In this document: in pieces, positions 41,192 through 50,216 of the stretch
How positions within the stretch are numbered: the first letter of the stretch is position 1
How the letters are laid out: each line of letters opens with the position of its first letter
DNA from: Cronobacter universalis NCTC 9529
GTDB lineage: Bacteria > Pseudomonadota > Gammaproteobacteria > Enterobacterales > Enterobacteriaceae
Length of the DNA stretch: 64,000 bases
Reading direction: 5' to 3'
Assembly: GCF_001277175.1 (NCBI RefSeq)
Contig: NZ_CP012257.1
Location: 186,001-250,000 of the forward strand
The notes under the pieces: model-generated
Database searches by the model: none
What the model was told of the DNA's origin: nothing
Seen by the model: the letters and a program-made list of their open reading frames with translations, nothing else
Translations under genes and position numbers: made by a program

Positions 41192-43638
41192 AGTGAAACC
41201 TCCAGCGGTTGAGAAGCGAGAAAGGAAGCTGCCGCCGGAGCGGACGGCAGCAGGTCGGCGGCCCAGCCGAGGCCGCGATGGCGCAGCCACGCGCCGGCGA
41301 AGCCGGGAGCGCCGGCCTGCGTCAGCACGCGGTCAATATCGCGTTGGTCTTGAGGGGTGGATGCGCCCGCGAATGCGAGCGCGACAGGCCCCAGGTCGAG
41401 GTCGAATAGGCGGTTGCCGAGGCGCGACTGGTAGTAGTAGTCGCGCTTGGGCTGCGCGGTGGCGACGATCTCGATCTGCCGGCTGTTGAGCCCGAAGCCC
41501 TCGTAGATCGTGCGAATCTGCGGCTCGGTCGCCTGCGGATTAGGTAAGAAAATCCGACTGGCGCAACTCTCGATGATCGCGGGCGCGATGGTCGAATCCT
41601 TGATGTCGGCCAGCGACTGCGTGGCGAAGATGACGCTGACGTTTTTTTTCCTGAGCGTCTTGAGCCATTGCCGGATGCGGGCCGCGAAAGATGGCTCATC
41701 AAGGAATAGCCACGCTTCATCGAGGATCAGCAGCGTCGGCGCACCGTCGAAACGCTCGTCGAAGCGGGCGAACAGGTAGCGCAGCACCGCTTGCACGGCG
41801 GCGGGGCTGTGCATCAGTTCTTCCATCTCGAAGCCCTGCACGTCGGCCATGCCCAGCCGGTCGTGGTCAGCGTCCAGCAGCTTGCCGTGTGCGCCGCCCA
41901 GCACATAGGGCGCGAGCGCTTGGCGCAGCGCGTTGGACTGCAATAACACCGACAAGCCGGTCATGGTGCGCTGCTCCACCGGCGCACCGGCAAGGCTTCT
42001 CAGCGCCGACCAGATGGCAGCCTTCTCGTCCGGGCCGACCGTCACGCCTTCGTGCAGCAGCCGGCCCTCCACCCATTCCGCGGCCCAGGTGCGGTAGCCC
42101 TCGTGGGCAATTCGCGCGAGTGGCTGGAAGGCGATGCCGCCATCGGCACCGAGGTCGTAGTGCTCACCGCCAAGGCCGAGGATGGTGGCGCGCATCGAGC
42201 GCCCCATGTCGAAGGCGAAGATCCGCGAGCCGAAGTAGCGCCGGAACTGCATGGCCAGGATGGCGAGCAGCACCGACTTGCCCATGCCAGTCGGCCCGGC
42301 GACAAGGGTGTGGCCCACGTCGCCGATGTGCGTTACCAGCCGGAACGGCGTCGCACCATCGGTGCGTGTCACGATCAGCGGCGGGCCGTCGAGGTGGTCG
42401 TTCTTCTTCGGCCCGGCCCATACCGCTGACATCGGCATCATGTGCGCCAGGTTCAGCGTCGAAACGATGGGATGACGCACGTTCGCGTATGCGTTGCCGG
42501 GGACGGACGACAGCCAGGCATCGACCGCGTTGAGGGTTTCGGGGATCGTCACGAAGCCCCGGCCTTGGATAACGCGCTCCACCATGCGCAGCTTCTCGTC
42601 GGCCACGGCCGGGTCGGCGTCGAGCACCGTCACCGTGGCGGTGAGGTAGCCGAAGGCGACTTGATCGCTGCCCAGCTCCTGCAAGGCGGCATCGGCGTCG
42701 GCGGCCTTGTTGCTGGCATCGGTATCGACCAGCGGGCTTTCCTGCTGAAAGATCGTTTCGCGCAGCAGCGCGATGACGTTCTTGCGCTTGGCGAACCATT
42801 GGCGCCGCAAGCGCCCCAACTCCCGTTCCGCCTCGGCTTTGTCGAGACACAGGAAGCGCGTATTCCAGCGATACGCAAAGCCCAGGCGGTTGAGGTCGTC
42901 CAAAATCCCCGGCCAGGTCGAGGTCGGGAAGCCTCGTACCGACACCACGCGCAGGTGCTGATCGCCCAGCATGGGCGCCAGGCCGCCGACCAGCGCGGCA
43001 TCGGCCAGCAGCGCGTCGATATGGAACGGCACGTCGGGCACGCCGACGCGATAGCGGCGCGTGGAGACTGTGGCATGCAGGTAGGTCAGCGTCTGGCTGT
43101 CGTCCAGCCAGGCAATCTCCGGCATCACACCATCGAGCAGGTCGAACACGCGATCGGTCTCTGCCACGAAGGAATCGAGCCGACCGCGCCAGTCCACGCC
43201 CTCGGTGGGCCGGTTCTCGTACAGCATCCCAGCCGCACGGGCGCGAGACTCTTGCGGCGGTAGGTGTTGCAACGTGAAGTGATAGACGCTCTCGAAATGG
43301 CCATCCGACTCCTCGAACGCCGCGCGTCGCTCCTCATCCACCAGCCAGGACAGTGGTTCGGGAAAGGAGGACTGCGGATAGCTCGATGCCCGCATTCGCT
43401 CGGCCTCGATATAGAAGGCCCAGCCAGACCCGGTACGGCGAAGCGCGTTGTTCTGCCGCGCCGACGTGGCAATCAGTTCGCCCTGTGTCGCACTGTCCAG
43501 GTCGGGACCGCGAAACTGGAACGTGCGTTGAAACGAACCATCTTTGTTCAGTACAACGCCCGGCGCGACCAGCCCGGCCCAGGGCAGCCAGTCGGCAAGC
43601 AAGGCCGGGCGCTGACGATATTCGGCAAGGTTCAGCAT
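41188..43638 (-). CDS. trbE: TrbE/VirB4 ATPase
   Basis: An 816-residue ATPase powering pilus assembly. Walker A GPTGMGKS near residue 449, Walker B LLILDEAWLFLD near 635. The N-terminal CagE_TrbE_VirB domain covers about 190-400. Twelve bases after trbD. Confidence 0.96.
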   Translation of the reverse strand: MLNLAEYRQRPALLADWLPWAGLVAPGVVLNKDGSFQRTFQFRGPDLDSATQGELIATSARQNNALRRTGSGWAFYIEAERMRASSYPQSSFPEPLSWLVDEERRAAFEESDGHFESVYHFTLQHLPPQESRARAAGMLYENRPTEGVDWRGRLDSFVAETDRVFDLLDGVMPEIAWLDDSQTLTYLHATVSTRRYRVGVPDVPFHIDALLADAALVGGLAPMLGDQHLRVVSVRGFPTSTWPGILDDLNRLGFAYRWNTRFLCLDKAEAERELGRLRRQWFAKRKNVIALLRETIFQQESPLVDTDASNKAADADAALQELGSDQVAFGYLTATVTVLDADPAVADEKLRMVERVIQGRGFVTIPETLNAVDAWLSSVPGNAYANVRHPIVSTLNLAHMMPMSAVWAGPKKNDHLDGPPLIVTRTDGATPFRLVTHIGDVGHTLVAGPTGMGKSVLLAILAMQFRRYFGSRIFAFDMGRSMRATILGLGGEHYDLGADGGIAFQPLARIAHEGYRTWAAEWVEGRLLHEGVTVGPDEKAAIWSALRSLAGAPVEQRTMTGLSVLLQSNALRQALAPYVLGGAHGKLLDADHDRLGMADVQGFEMEELMHSPAAVQAVLRYLFARFDERFDGAPTLLILDEAWLFLDEPSFAARIRQWLKTLRKKNVSVIFATQSLADIKDSTIAPAIIESCASRIFLPNPQATEPQIRTIYEGFGLNSRQIEIVATAQPKRDYYYQSRLGNRLFDLDLGPVALAFAGASTPQDQRDIDRVLTQAGAPGFAGAWLRHRGLGWAADLLPSAPAAASFLASQPLEVSL

Positions 43639-43650
43639 GGCGTCCTCCCC

Positions 43651-43920
43651 TCACACGTCCAGAAGCGGGCGGTGTTTGATATGCCGCGCGAAGACCTGCA
43701 TGAACTGCGGATCGACGCGAGCACCCCATACGGCCAGCGAGTGGCCGACGATCCAGAGCACCACGCCGGGAATCCACAGTTGCAGGCCCAGTCCGACGGC
43801 GGCGGCCAGCGTGCCGTTGGCAATTGCCACGGTGCGCGGCGCGCCGCCCAGCAGGATTGGCTCGGTCAGCGAGCGATGCAGCGGCACCTCGAAGCCCGGA
43901 AGGTCGCTGGCCGTACTCAT
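43651..43920 (-). CDS. trbD: TrbD/VirB3 family transfer protein
   Basis: An 89-residue inner-membrane protein, MSTASDLPGFEVPLHRSLTE followed by two hydrophobic stretches (about 32-66). I chose ATG 43920, which overlaps the trbC stop by 4 nt; the longer frame through trbC is not coding. Confidence 0.92.
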   Translation of the reverse strand: MSTASDLPGFEVPLHRSLTEPILLGGAPRTVAIANGTLAAAVGLGLQLWIPGVVLWIVGHSLAVWGARVDPQFMQVFARHIKHRPLLDV

Positions 43921-44303
43921 ACGACGGCCCCGCCGGAGAACGAGAAGAACGACAGGAAGAACGAGGAAGCGGCGAACGCGATGCTCAACCCGAACACGAT
44001 CTGGATCAGCTTGCGAAAGCCGCCGCTGGTGTCGCCGAAGGCCAGCGCCAGGCCCGTGGCGATGATGATGATGACCGCGACGATGCGTGCCACCGGCCCC
44101 TGGATCGAATCCAGAATCGACTGCAAGGGCCCCTCCCACGGCATCGAGGAACCGGCGGCTTGCGCCGTGCCCGCCAGCAACAGCAGCAGCGCGGCCAGCA
44201 GCAGCCCTTGCCCCGCAGGGCGGGCGAGGCTGCGCAGTCGCGCTAGGCCGGACAGGTGAGGAAGCGGATTTACGGAAAAGCGGAAAGAATCAACGTGCGT
44301 CAT
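43917..44303 (-). CDS. trbC: TrbC/VirB2 pilin
   Basis: A 128-residue major pilin precursor: a long signal region ending AGTAQA near residue 49, then two hydrophobic helices (about 70-90 and 100-122) separated by a short hydrophilic turn, as in RP4 TrbC before cyclisation. Start overlaps the trbB end by 14 nt. Confidence 0.93.
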   Translation of the reverse strand: MTHVDSFRFSVNPLPHLSGLARLRSLARPAGQGLLLAALLLLLAGTAQAAGSSMPWEGPLQSILDSIQGPVARIVAVIIIIATGLALAFGDTSGGFRKLIQIVFGLSIAFAASSFFLSFFSFSGGAVV

Positions 44304-45369
44304 GGCAGTTCTCCAAGTTGGTTGGGGGACGGGGATGTGCAGCGGCGTCGGCTGCGAGAGGAGCCGGCGTCAGCTTGGGAAACGGCGTTTCCAGCGCGTC
44401 CGCCAGGCGATAGCCGGTGCCGTCGAAGCCGACGACACGGGCGATGGTTTCGACGTGGCGCTTGCGGCCGCGTCCGGCGATGTGAATGACGACGTTGACC
44501 GCCTCGGCGATCAGCGCCCGCGGCGGATTCACAGCGACTTCGAGAATCAACTGTTCGAGGCGCAGCAAGGCGCCCAGCGCGGAGCCGGCGTGGATGGTTG
44601 CAATGCCGCCGGGGTGGCCGGTGCCCCACACTTTGATGAGGTCGAGGGCCTCGCCGCCGCGCACCTCGCCGACGATCACGCGGTCAGGCCGCAGGCGCAT
44701 CGTGGCCCGCACCAGCTCGGTCATGGTGACGACGCCGGCGCGGGTGCGCAGCGGCACATGGTCGCGGGCCGCGCATTGCAGCTCGATGGTGTCTTCGAGC
44801 ACCAGCACGCGGTCGCCTGTGGCGGCGATCTCGGCCAGCAGCGCGTTCGCCAGCGTGGTCTTGCCGGTGCTGGTGCCGCCGGCGATCAGGATGTTCTGCC
44901 GCTCGCGCACGGCGCGGCGCAGGAACTCGGCCTGCCCGGCGGTCAGGATGCCGTCGGCCACGTAGCGATCCAGACCGATGATGCTCACGGCCCGCTTGCG
45001 CAGCGCGAAGGCTGGCCCCGGGGCGGCCGGTGGCAGGATGCCCTCGAAACGCTCGCCGGTTTCCGGCAGCTCGGCGGTCAAGAGCGGCTGGCTGCGATGC
45101 ACCTCCGCACCGACATGCGCGGCTACCAGGCGGATGATGCGTTCGCCATCTGCTTCGGGCAGTTCCACGCCCAGCGGCGAGCGACCCGACGACAACCGAT
45201 CCACCCACAGGGTGCGATCCGGGTTGAGCATGATTTCCACCACGTCCGGGTCTTCGAGCGCAGCGGCGATCAGCGGCCCCATCGCCGTGCGCAGCATCTG
45301 GATGCGGCGATCCTGGGACGCCGCTGCGGATGACCGGGGTTCGGGCGGGATCTGCGGAACGGCACTCAT
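44290..45369 (-). CDS. trbB: TrbB/VirB11 ATPase
   Basis: A 359-residue hexameric traffic ATPase at the cytoplasmic base of the mating apparatus. Walker A AGGTSTGKTTL at about 163-173, Asp box LVLEDTIELQ, Walker B-like VIVGEVRGGEALDL and His box GHPGGIATIHA. Overlaps the upstream RHH gene by 4 nt. Confidence 0.96.
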   Translation of the reverse strand: MSAVPQIPPEPRSSAAASQDRRIQMLRTAMGPLIAAALEDPDVVEIMLNPDRTLWVDRLSSGRSPLGVELPEADGERIIRLVAAHVGAEVHRSQPLLTAELPETGERFEGILPPAAPGPAFALRKRAVSIIGLDRYVADGILTAGQAEFLRRAVRERQNILIAGGTSTGKTTLANALLAEIAATGDRVLVLEDTIELQCAARDHVPLRTRAGVVTMTELVRATMRLRPDRVIVGEVRGGEALDLIKVWGTGHPGGIATIHAGSALGALLRLEQLILEVAVNPPRALIAEAVNVVIHIAGRGRKRHVETIARVVGFDGTGYRLADALETPFPKLTPAPLAADAAAHPRPPTNLENCHDAR

Positions 45370-45842
45370 GATGCACGCTCCGCAGTTCGTTCATGGGCGG
45401 ACGCCATCGCTGCTGCGTCATCCATCCGCATCGGATCGGGGTGCAATTCCTCCACCACGTCGCGCACCAGACTGCGGCCACGCAGCAGGTGACGGCCCAA
45501 CTGCTCGACGAACTGCTCGAAGCGCGCCTTGCCCTGGGCGCGGGCCGCGTCCTGGTGGGCTTCTGGCACTGGCGTGCTGACGGTCAGGAAATAGCGGATG
45601 AACAGCGCCAGCGTTTCGATCTGGATGTTCTGGTCGCGCTCCAGGCGTTCGGTCTGCCGCGACAGTCGATCCAGCCGCTTGGCAATAGCGGCCTCACGCT
45701 GGTCGCCAGCATCCGGTGACAGCCAGGACGCCAAGGCCGCTGCGACGATGGAGGACTTGGACACACCTTTCTTGGCGGCCAGTTCGTCCAGGCGCTTGGC
45801 GTGCTCGGGCTGGATGAAAAGGTTGAGGCGGTATTGGCTCAT
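45366..45842 (-). CDS. Ribbon-helix-helix (CopG-like) protein of the tra operon
   Basis: A 158-residue protein with an N-terminal RHH motif (SQYRLNLFIQPEHAKRLDELAAKKGVSKS begins at residue 2), a charged helical middle rich in Arg/Glu (about 50-75) and a short hydrophobic patch (LALFIRYFL). It lies between traG and trbB with 4-nt overlaps on both sides, a fixed position in this ICE family. Likely an autoregulator of transfer genes; not proven. Confidence 0.85.
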   Translation of the reverse strand: MSQYRLNLFIQPEHAKRLDELAAKKGVSKSSIVAAALASWLSPDAGDQREAAIAKRLDRLSRQTERLERDQNIQIETLALFIRYFLTVSTPVPEAHQDAARAQGKARFEQFVEQLGRHLLRGRSLVRDVVEELHPDPMRMDDAAAMASAHERTAERAS

Positions 45843-47836
45843 AGGTCGATTCCGTCGTTGGGGTCGAGGGAAGCCAGCCGGGCCGTGCGCTGCATGGACG
45901 GGTCGAGCTGGCCGGGAAGTGGCAGCACCAGGTCGTCGTCATCGAGCAGAGCCAGGTCGTTCGCATGTGCGTCAGGCTCGGGGTCGTAGGCGACGGTTTC
46001 GGAGAGTTCGGGCTGGCGGCGCGGGCCGCCGTCATCGGTGCCGCCCAGGCCATCGGCGGATGCCGAGGCCGGCGCCGCAGGTACGGCCGGGATCGCCAAG
46101 CCGCTCCAGTCGTCGGGGTGGGCTGGCGGCGCGTCGGCGTACCTCCCGACTGCGAGCGCGGGCGGTGGCAGGACGCGATTCTTGAAATTGGCGTCGGCGT
46201 AGTAGCGCAGCTTCTTCGCGCGGATCGGGGCGACGCTGGACACCATGACCACGGCGTCATCGGGCGGAAGCTGCATCACCTCGCCGGGCGTCAGCAGCGG
46301 ACGCGCGGTTTCCTGACGCGACACCATCAGGTGCCCCAGCCATGGAGCGAGCCGGTGGCCGGCGTAGTTGCGCTGCGCGCGAAGCTCGGTGGCAGTGCCG
46401 AGGGTTTCGGAAATCCTTTTCGCCGTCCTTTCGTCGTTGGTGGCGAAAGTCACCCGGACATGGCAGTTGTCGAGGATGGAATGGTTCTGCCCATACGCCT
46501 TGTCGATCTGGTTCAGGCTCTGAGCGATGAGAAAGCTGCGGATGCCGTAGCCGGCCATGAAGGCAAGTGCGGACTCGAAGAAGTCCAGACGACCCAGCGC
46601 CGGAAATTCGTCCAGCATCAGCAGCAGCTTGTGGCGGCGCGCGATGCCGTCGCTGCCATCGAGCGATTCGGTCAGCCGCCGCCCGATCTGGTTCAAGATG
46701 AGCCGGATCAGCGGCTTGGTGCGGCTGATGTCGGAAGGCGGCACGACCAGATAGAGCGATACCGGATGCTCGGCGGAAATCAGGTCGGCGATGCGCCAGT
46801 CGCAGCGCGACGTGACTTCGGCCACGGTCGGGTCGCGGTACAGACCGAGAAACGACATGGCGGTGGAGAGCACGCCCGACCGCTCGTTGTCTGACTTGTT
46901 CAGCACTTCGCGCGCAGCGGATGCGACAACCGGGTGAGGCGCATCGCCCAGGTGCTTCGTCGTCATCATCCGGTGCAGCGTCAGCTCGAAGGGACAAGCA
47001 GGGTCGCTGAGGAAGTTGGCGACGCCGCGTAGCGTTTTGTCCTCGCCCGCGTAGAGCACATGCAGGATCGCGCCGACCAGCAGCGCATGACTGGTCTTTT
47101 CCCAATGGTTCCTGCGCTCAAGCGCACCATCGGGATCGACCAGAATGTCCGCCACGTTTTGCACGTCGCGGACTTCATGCGCGCCGCGCCGGACTTCGAG
47201 CAGCGGGTTGTAGGCTGCCGACTGCGCATCCGTGGGGTTGAACAGGAGGCAGTGGCTAAACCGCGAACGCCAGCCTGCGGTGAGCGTCCAGTTCTCGCCT
47301 TTGATGTCGTGAACGACGACGGATGCGGGCCAACTCAACAAGGTGGGAACGACCAGGCCCACACCCTTGCCCGAGCGTGTGGGGGCGAAGGTCAGGACGT
47401 GTTCCGGGCCTTCATGGCGAAGGTACTGGCCGCGATGCAGCCCGAGGAAAACCCCGTCGGGCTGGATCAGACCGGCTTTGCGTATGTCGTCCGCATCGGC
47501 CCAACGTGCCGAACCGTAGGTGGTGACAAGGCGCGCTTGCCGCGAGCGCCACACCGACATGGCGATGGCGACCCCCACGGCCACCAGACCGCTGCCACCC
47601 GCGATAGCCCCGCCGATATCGAAGACGTGCGGCGCGTAGGCGTCAAAGAAGAACCACCACTCGAACAGCCGCCAAGGGTGATAGACCGGAGTTCCAAAGA
47701 AGTCGAACCACGGCGAGCCAAGGCGTAGTTGATAGCCCAGGGCGGCGGCTGTCCATTGCGTTGCACTCCACACGCCGGCGATCACGATGCCGAATACGGC
47801 GGCGATCTGCCCGAACAGTACGCCCTGAGCTTGCAT
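45839..47836 (-). CDS. traG: TraG/VirD4 coupling ATPase
   Basis: A 665-residue inner-membrane coupling protein that hands the relaxase-DNA complex to the mating channel. Two N-terminal spans (about 10-28 and 80-100), Walker A-like APTRSGKGVG near residue 150, Walker B LLMLDEFPALG near 404, and an acidic C-terminus. First gene of the transfer operon; about 230 bp upstream are free for its promoter. Confidence 0.96.
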   Translation of the reverse strand: MQAQGVLFGQIAAVFGIVIAGVWSATQWTAAALGYQLRLGSPWFDFFGTPVYHPWRLFEWWFFFDAYAPHVFDIGGAIAGGSGLVAVGVAIAMSVWRSRQARLVTTYGSARWADADDIRKAGLIQPDGVFLGLHRGQYLRHEGPEHVLTFAPTRSGKGVGLVVPTLLSWPASVVVHDIKGENWTLTAGWRSRFSHCLLFNPTDAQSAAYNPLLEVRRGAHEVRDVQNVADILVDPDGALERRNHWEKTSHALLVGAILHVLYAGEDKTLRGVANFLSDPACPFELTLHRMMTTKHLGDAPHPVVASAAREVLNKSDNERSGVLSTAMSFLGLYRDPTVAEVTSRCDWRIADLISAEHPVSLYLVVPPSDISRTKPLIRLILNQIGRRLTESLDGSDGIARRHKLLLMLDEFPALGRLDFFESALAFMAGYGIRSFLIAQSLNQIDKAYGQNHSILDNCHVRVTFATNDERTAKRISETLGTATELRAQRNYAGHRLAPWLGHLMVSRQETARPLLTPGEVMQLPPDDAVVMVSSVAPIRAKKLRYYADANFKNRVLPPPALAVGRYADAPPAHPDDWSGLAIPAVPAAPASASADGLGGTDDGGPRRQPELSETVAYDPEPDAHANDLALLDDDDLVLPLPGQLDPSMQRTARLASLDPNDGIDL

Positions 47837-48000
47837 CGACTGGCCTCCGATTTCCCTGCGCTGATTCCTCGTTCAAAAGCGGCACAGGGACGTGCCGCAT
47901 AGAGGGAGGATCGGTGCCGGGTAGGTGCCGGTCAAAGACCGTTATCGGAAGCAAGATGATGCAAAAAGCATCGTTCCAGGCTGGAGCGAAACCAATAGAA

Positions 48001-48029
48001 ACGCCGCAGGCGCGAGCGCGCTGCGGCGT
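48001..48029 (-). terminator. Terminator of the lysR-eexN transcript
   Basis: ACGCCGCAG and CTGCGGCGT, a perfect 9-bp stem with an 11-nt GC loop, followed on the minus strand by TTTCTATT. It separates the exclusion gene from traG. Confidence 0.7.
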
Positions 48030-48069
48030 GTTTGGTTAAGAGGGAAAATAATTTGTGAAGGACTAGCGA

Positions 48070-48333
48070 CTAGAACTTAGGTGGCGCCTCCGGCGGGGTA
48101 TAGGGCGTGTTGCCGCCGCCATAGAACCGCTTGCGCGTGGCTTCTGCCACGCGGTTGCAGAGTACGTCGCCAAGCGTCGCACGGTCGGTCTTGCACTGCT
48201 GACGCAACTCCTTCAACCGTGCAGGATCGGCAGCCAGTTCCTCGACGGTCGGGATGTTGGCCTGCTTGGGCGTCTCAGATGGGCCGCAGGCCGTGAGCAA
48301 GCCGGCCAGCAGCAATAGCGCCATTCGCTTCAT
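48070..48333 (-). CDS. eexN: EexN-family entry-exclusion lipoprotein
   Basis: An 87-residue lipoprotein, MKRMALLLLAGLLTACGPSE (lipobox LTAC, Cys16), then VEELAADPARLKELRQQC...DRATLGDVLCNRVAEATRKRFYGG. Same pattern, including both internal cysteines, as the TrbK-position protein at 40109-40435. Its start overlaps the LysR stop by 4 nt, so it is translated from the lysR mRNA. Confidence 0.82.
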   Translation of the reverse strand: MKRMALLLLAGLLTACGPSETPKQANIPTVEELAADPARLKELRQQCKTDRATLGDVLCNRVAEATRKRFYGGGNTPYTPPEAPPKF

Positions 48334-49274
48334 AGCTCGATTTCCTCCTGTGGGTCAGATTCGGCTGACGGCACGGGCCTTGCGCCTTCGGGCAAGTCGA
48401 TTGCCTGTACCCGTTCGACGAATCGAGTCAGCACTTCAGACTCTTCCCCTTCGCGCCGCAGAAGGTAGGTGGTCAGCATAGGGGAGCGCCCGGCCAATGG
48501 CCGGGCCACCACGCCGCATTCCCGGCTCGCCACGATATGCGGCAAGCCGGCTAGACCCAAGGCGAAGCCAGCGGAAACCACCACCATCATCAGCTCGAAC
48601 GAAGCGACACGTTCTGCGATCAGCGGCTCGCGGTCGGATCGACGCAGCATGCGTTCCACCTGGCGAGCATGGCCCTCGCACGCCTGCGGATCGCAGAGCA
48701 CCAGCGGAAATTGCAGCAATTCATCCAATGGGATTCGCTTGTGCTTGAGCAGGTGATGCCGCGCGGGCACAGCCACCATGAGCGGATCGCTCCATACGGC
48801 CTCGGCGGTTATGCCGTCACCCACTTCATCGGATTGAGCAAACCCCAAGTCGTACAGATCGTCTTGCAGGCCCTTGAGTTGCTGTGACAGCGGCACTTGG
48901 AAAAGCCGAATATCCACCTCGGGTTCCTCCTGCCTGCACATCGCCAGCAAGCTCGGGAGACGCGAAGACGTGATGCCGTCGGAAACGGCGATTCTCAACT
49001 GGCCGTGGAAGCCGTTGGATGCTGCTTTCACACTGTCGCGCGCTTGCTGCAAGGCCGTGAACACGCGTGGCACATGCTCTAGAAACAGCTTGCCTGCCCG
49101 TGTCAGGCGCGTGCTTCGGCTGGAGCGGATGAACAACTGTTCCCCTAGTTCTTCCTCCAGCTCCTTGATCGTGCGCGACAGGGGCGATTGCTCGATGTGC
49201 AGCTTTTCCGCTGCACGAGCGAAGTGGAGTTCTTCCGCAACGGCGACAAAGCAACGCAGGTGCCGTAGTTCCAT
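48330..49274 (-). CDS. LysR-type regulator adjoining traG
   Basis: A 314-residue LysR regulator: winged helix MELRHLRCFVAVAEELHFARAAEKLHI at the N-terminus and an effector domain of the CatR/BenM type. A LysR gene is common at this place in Tn4371-like ICEs. It could control the cargo, the exclusion gene or transfer. Divergent from tetR across 115 bp. Confidence 0.88.
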   Translation of the reverse strand: MELRHLRCFVAVAEELHFARAAEKLHIEQSPLSRTIKELEEELGEQLFIRSSRSTRLTRAGKLFLEHVPRVFTALQQARDSVKAASNGFHGQLRIAVSDGITSSRLPSLLAMCRQEEPEVDIRLFQVPLSQQLKGLQDDLYDLGFAQSDEVGDGITAEAVWSDPLMVAVPARHHLLKHKRIPLDELLQFPLVLCDPQACEGHARQVERMLRRSDREPLIAERVASFELMMVVVSAGFALGLAGLPHIVASRECGVVARPLAGRSPMLTTYLLRREGEESEVLTRFVERVQAIDLPEGARPVPSAESDPQEEIEL

Positions 49275-49389
49275 TTTGTAGTCCTTACTTTGGTTAGCGC
49301 ACAGCCGGAGGTGGCATATGTTTCCTATCGGCTGGCGCCTGTGCAGTTGTCACGCCCGAAAGTGTACTGTATAGTACGTTACATAAACG
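49275..49389. promoter_or_regulatory. lysR-tetR divergent control region with TetR-type operator
   Basis: GTACT, GTAT, AGTAC (49364-49377) is a perfect 5-bp inverted repeat 12 bp before the tetR start, a position expected for autorepression. The rest of the gap is short and must hold both promoters. Confidence 0.55.
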
Positions 49390-50085
49390 ATGAAGCCAAG
49401 GACAATCGAAGTGGTAAAGGATCAGCGCACATCACCGACGAAGCATCGAACCGCAAAGGGCGCACAGCGCCTTCAGGATCTAATCTCCGTTGCGGCTGAG
49501 CTATTCCTCGAACGCGGTTTCGACAGCGTCGCCGTGGATGACTTGATCGCCCGCGTGGGAGGTTCACGCAGCAACATCTATAGCCACTTCGGCGGCAAGG
49601 AAGGACTGTTCAAGGAGGCCATGATCAGTCTGTGCGCAGACGTGGCGAAGCCGCTGGAGCAGTTGCGAATCGGGAATGGCGGGCCAGAAGAAGTGCTTCC
49701 ATTGCTCGGCAAGCGGCTACTACAGTCCGCACTGTCCCCACGCACGCTTGCCCTGCACCGTCTCTTAGTCAATGAAGGCAGGCGCTTTCCCGATGTTGCA
49801 CAGGCAATGTGGGAAGTGAGTTACGGCAAGGCCATCGAGATCCTCTCCGACTGGATCGAGACGCAACAGCAATCGGGAAAAGACCTGTCTGGCGCGGTTC
49901 CAGCCAAAGTGCTTGCCGAACATTTCATTGGCCTGGTAGCCGGCCATGCCAAGCTGCTGGCAGCTTCAGGACTCCGTTCGTCACCTTTGTCCAACAGCGA
50001 GATCGACCGAATTGTGGGCCACGCCGTCCAGACCTTTCTTCATGGCTCATTGAGCCGTGGAGTGGAGCGTAGAGAGAAGAAATAA
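49390..50085 (+). CDS. TetR/AcrR-family regulator
   Basis: A 231-residue repressor: helix-turn-helix about residues 27-75 (LISVAAELFLERGFDSVAVDDLIARVGGSRSN region) and an AefR-like ligand-binding C-domain. Heads the plus-strand cargo. Such regulators often control efflux and detoxification genes; the RND operon further along is a plausible target as well as the hydrolase gene 130 bp downstream. Confidence 0.9.
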   Translation: MKPRTIEVVKDQRTSPTKHRTAKGAQRLQDLISVAAELFLERGFDSVAVDDLIARVGGSRSNIYSHFGGKEGLFKEAMISLCADVAKPLEQLRIGNGGPEEVLPLLGKRLLQSALSPRTLALHRLLVNEGRRFPDVAQAMWEVSYGKAIEILSDWIETQQQSGKDLSGAVPAKVLAEHFIGLVAGHAKLLAASGLRSSPLSNSEIDRIVGHAVQTFLHGSLSRGVERREKK

Positions 50086-50216
50086 CAACTGAATTTTTCT
50101 AGTCCGGGGTTAGCACTCACTCCATGAATCGGTCCTCTACCTCCAACGGAGAGAGCGATCCGGCCGAATCCAAGGCGAGATCAATTTGTCAACATTAAGG
50201 ATGAGGTACACACATC

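Noticed and set aside
41691..42533. 280-codon plus-strand open frame over trbE
   Set aside because: Antisense shadow; Arg/Pro/Ser-rich composition typical of out-of-frame GC-rich DNA.
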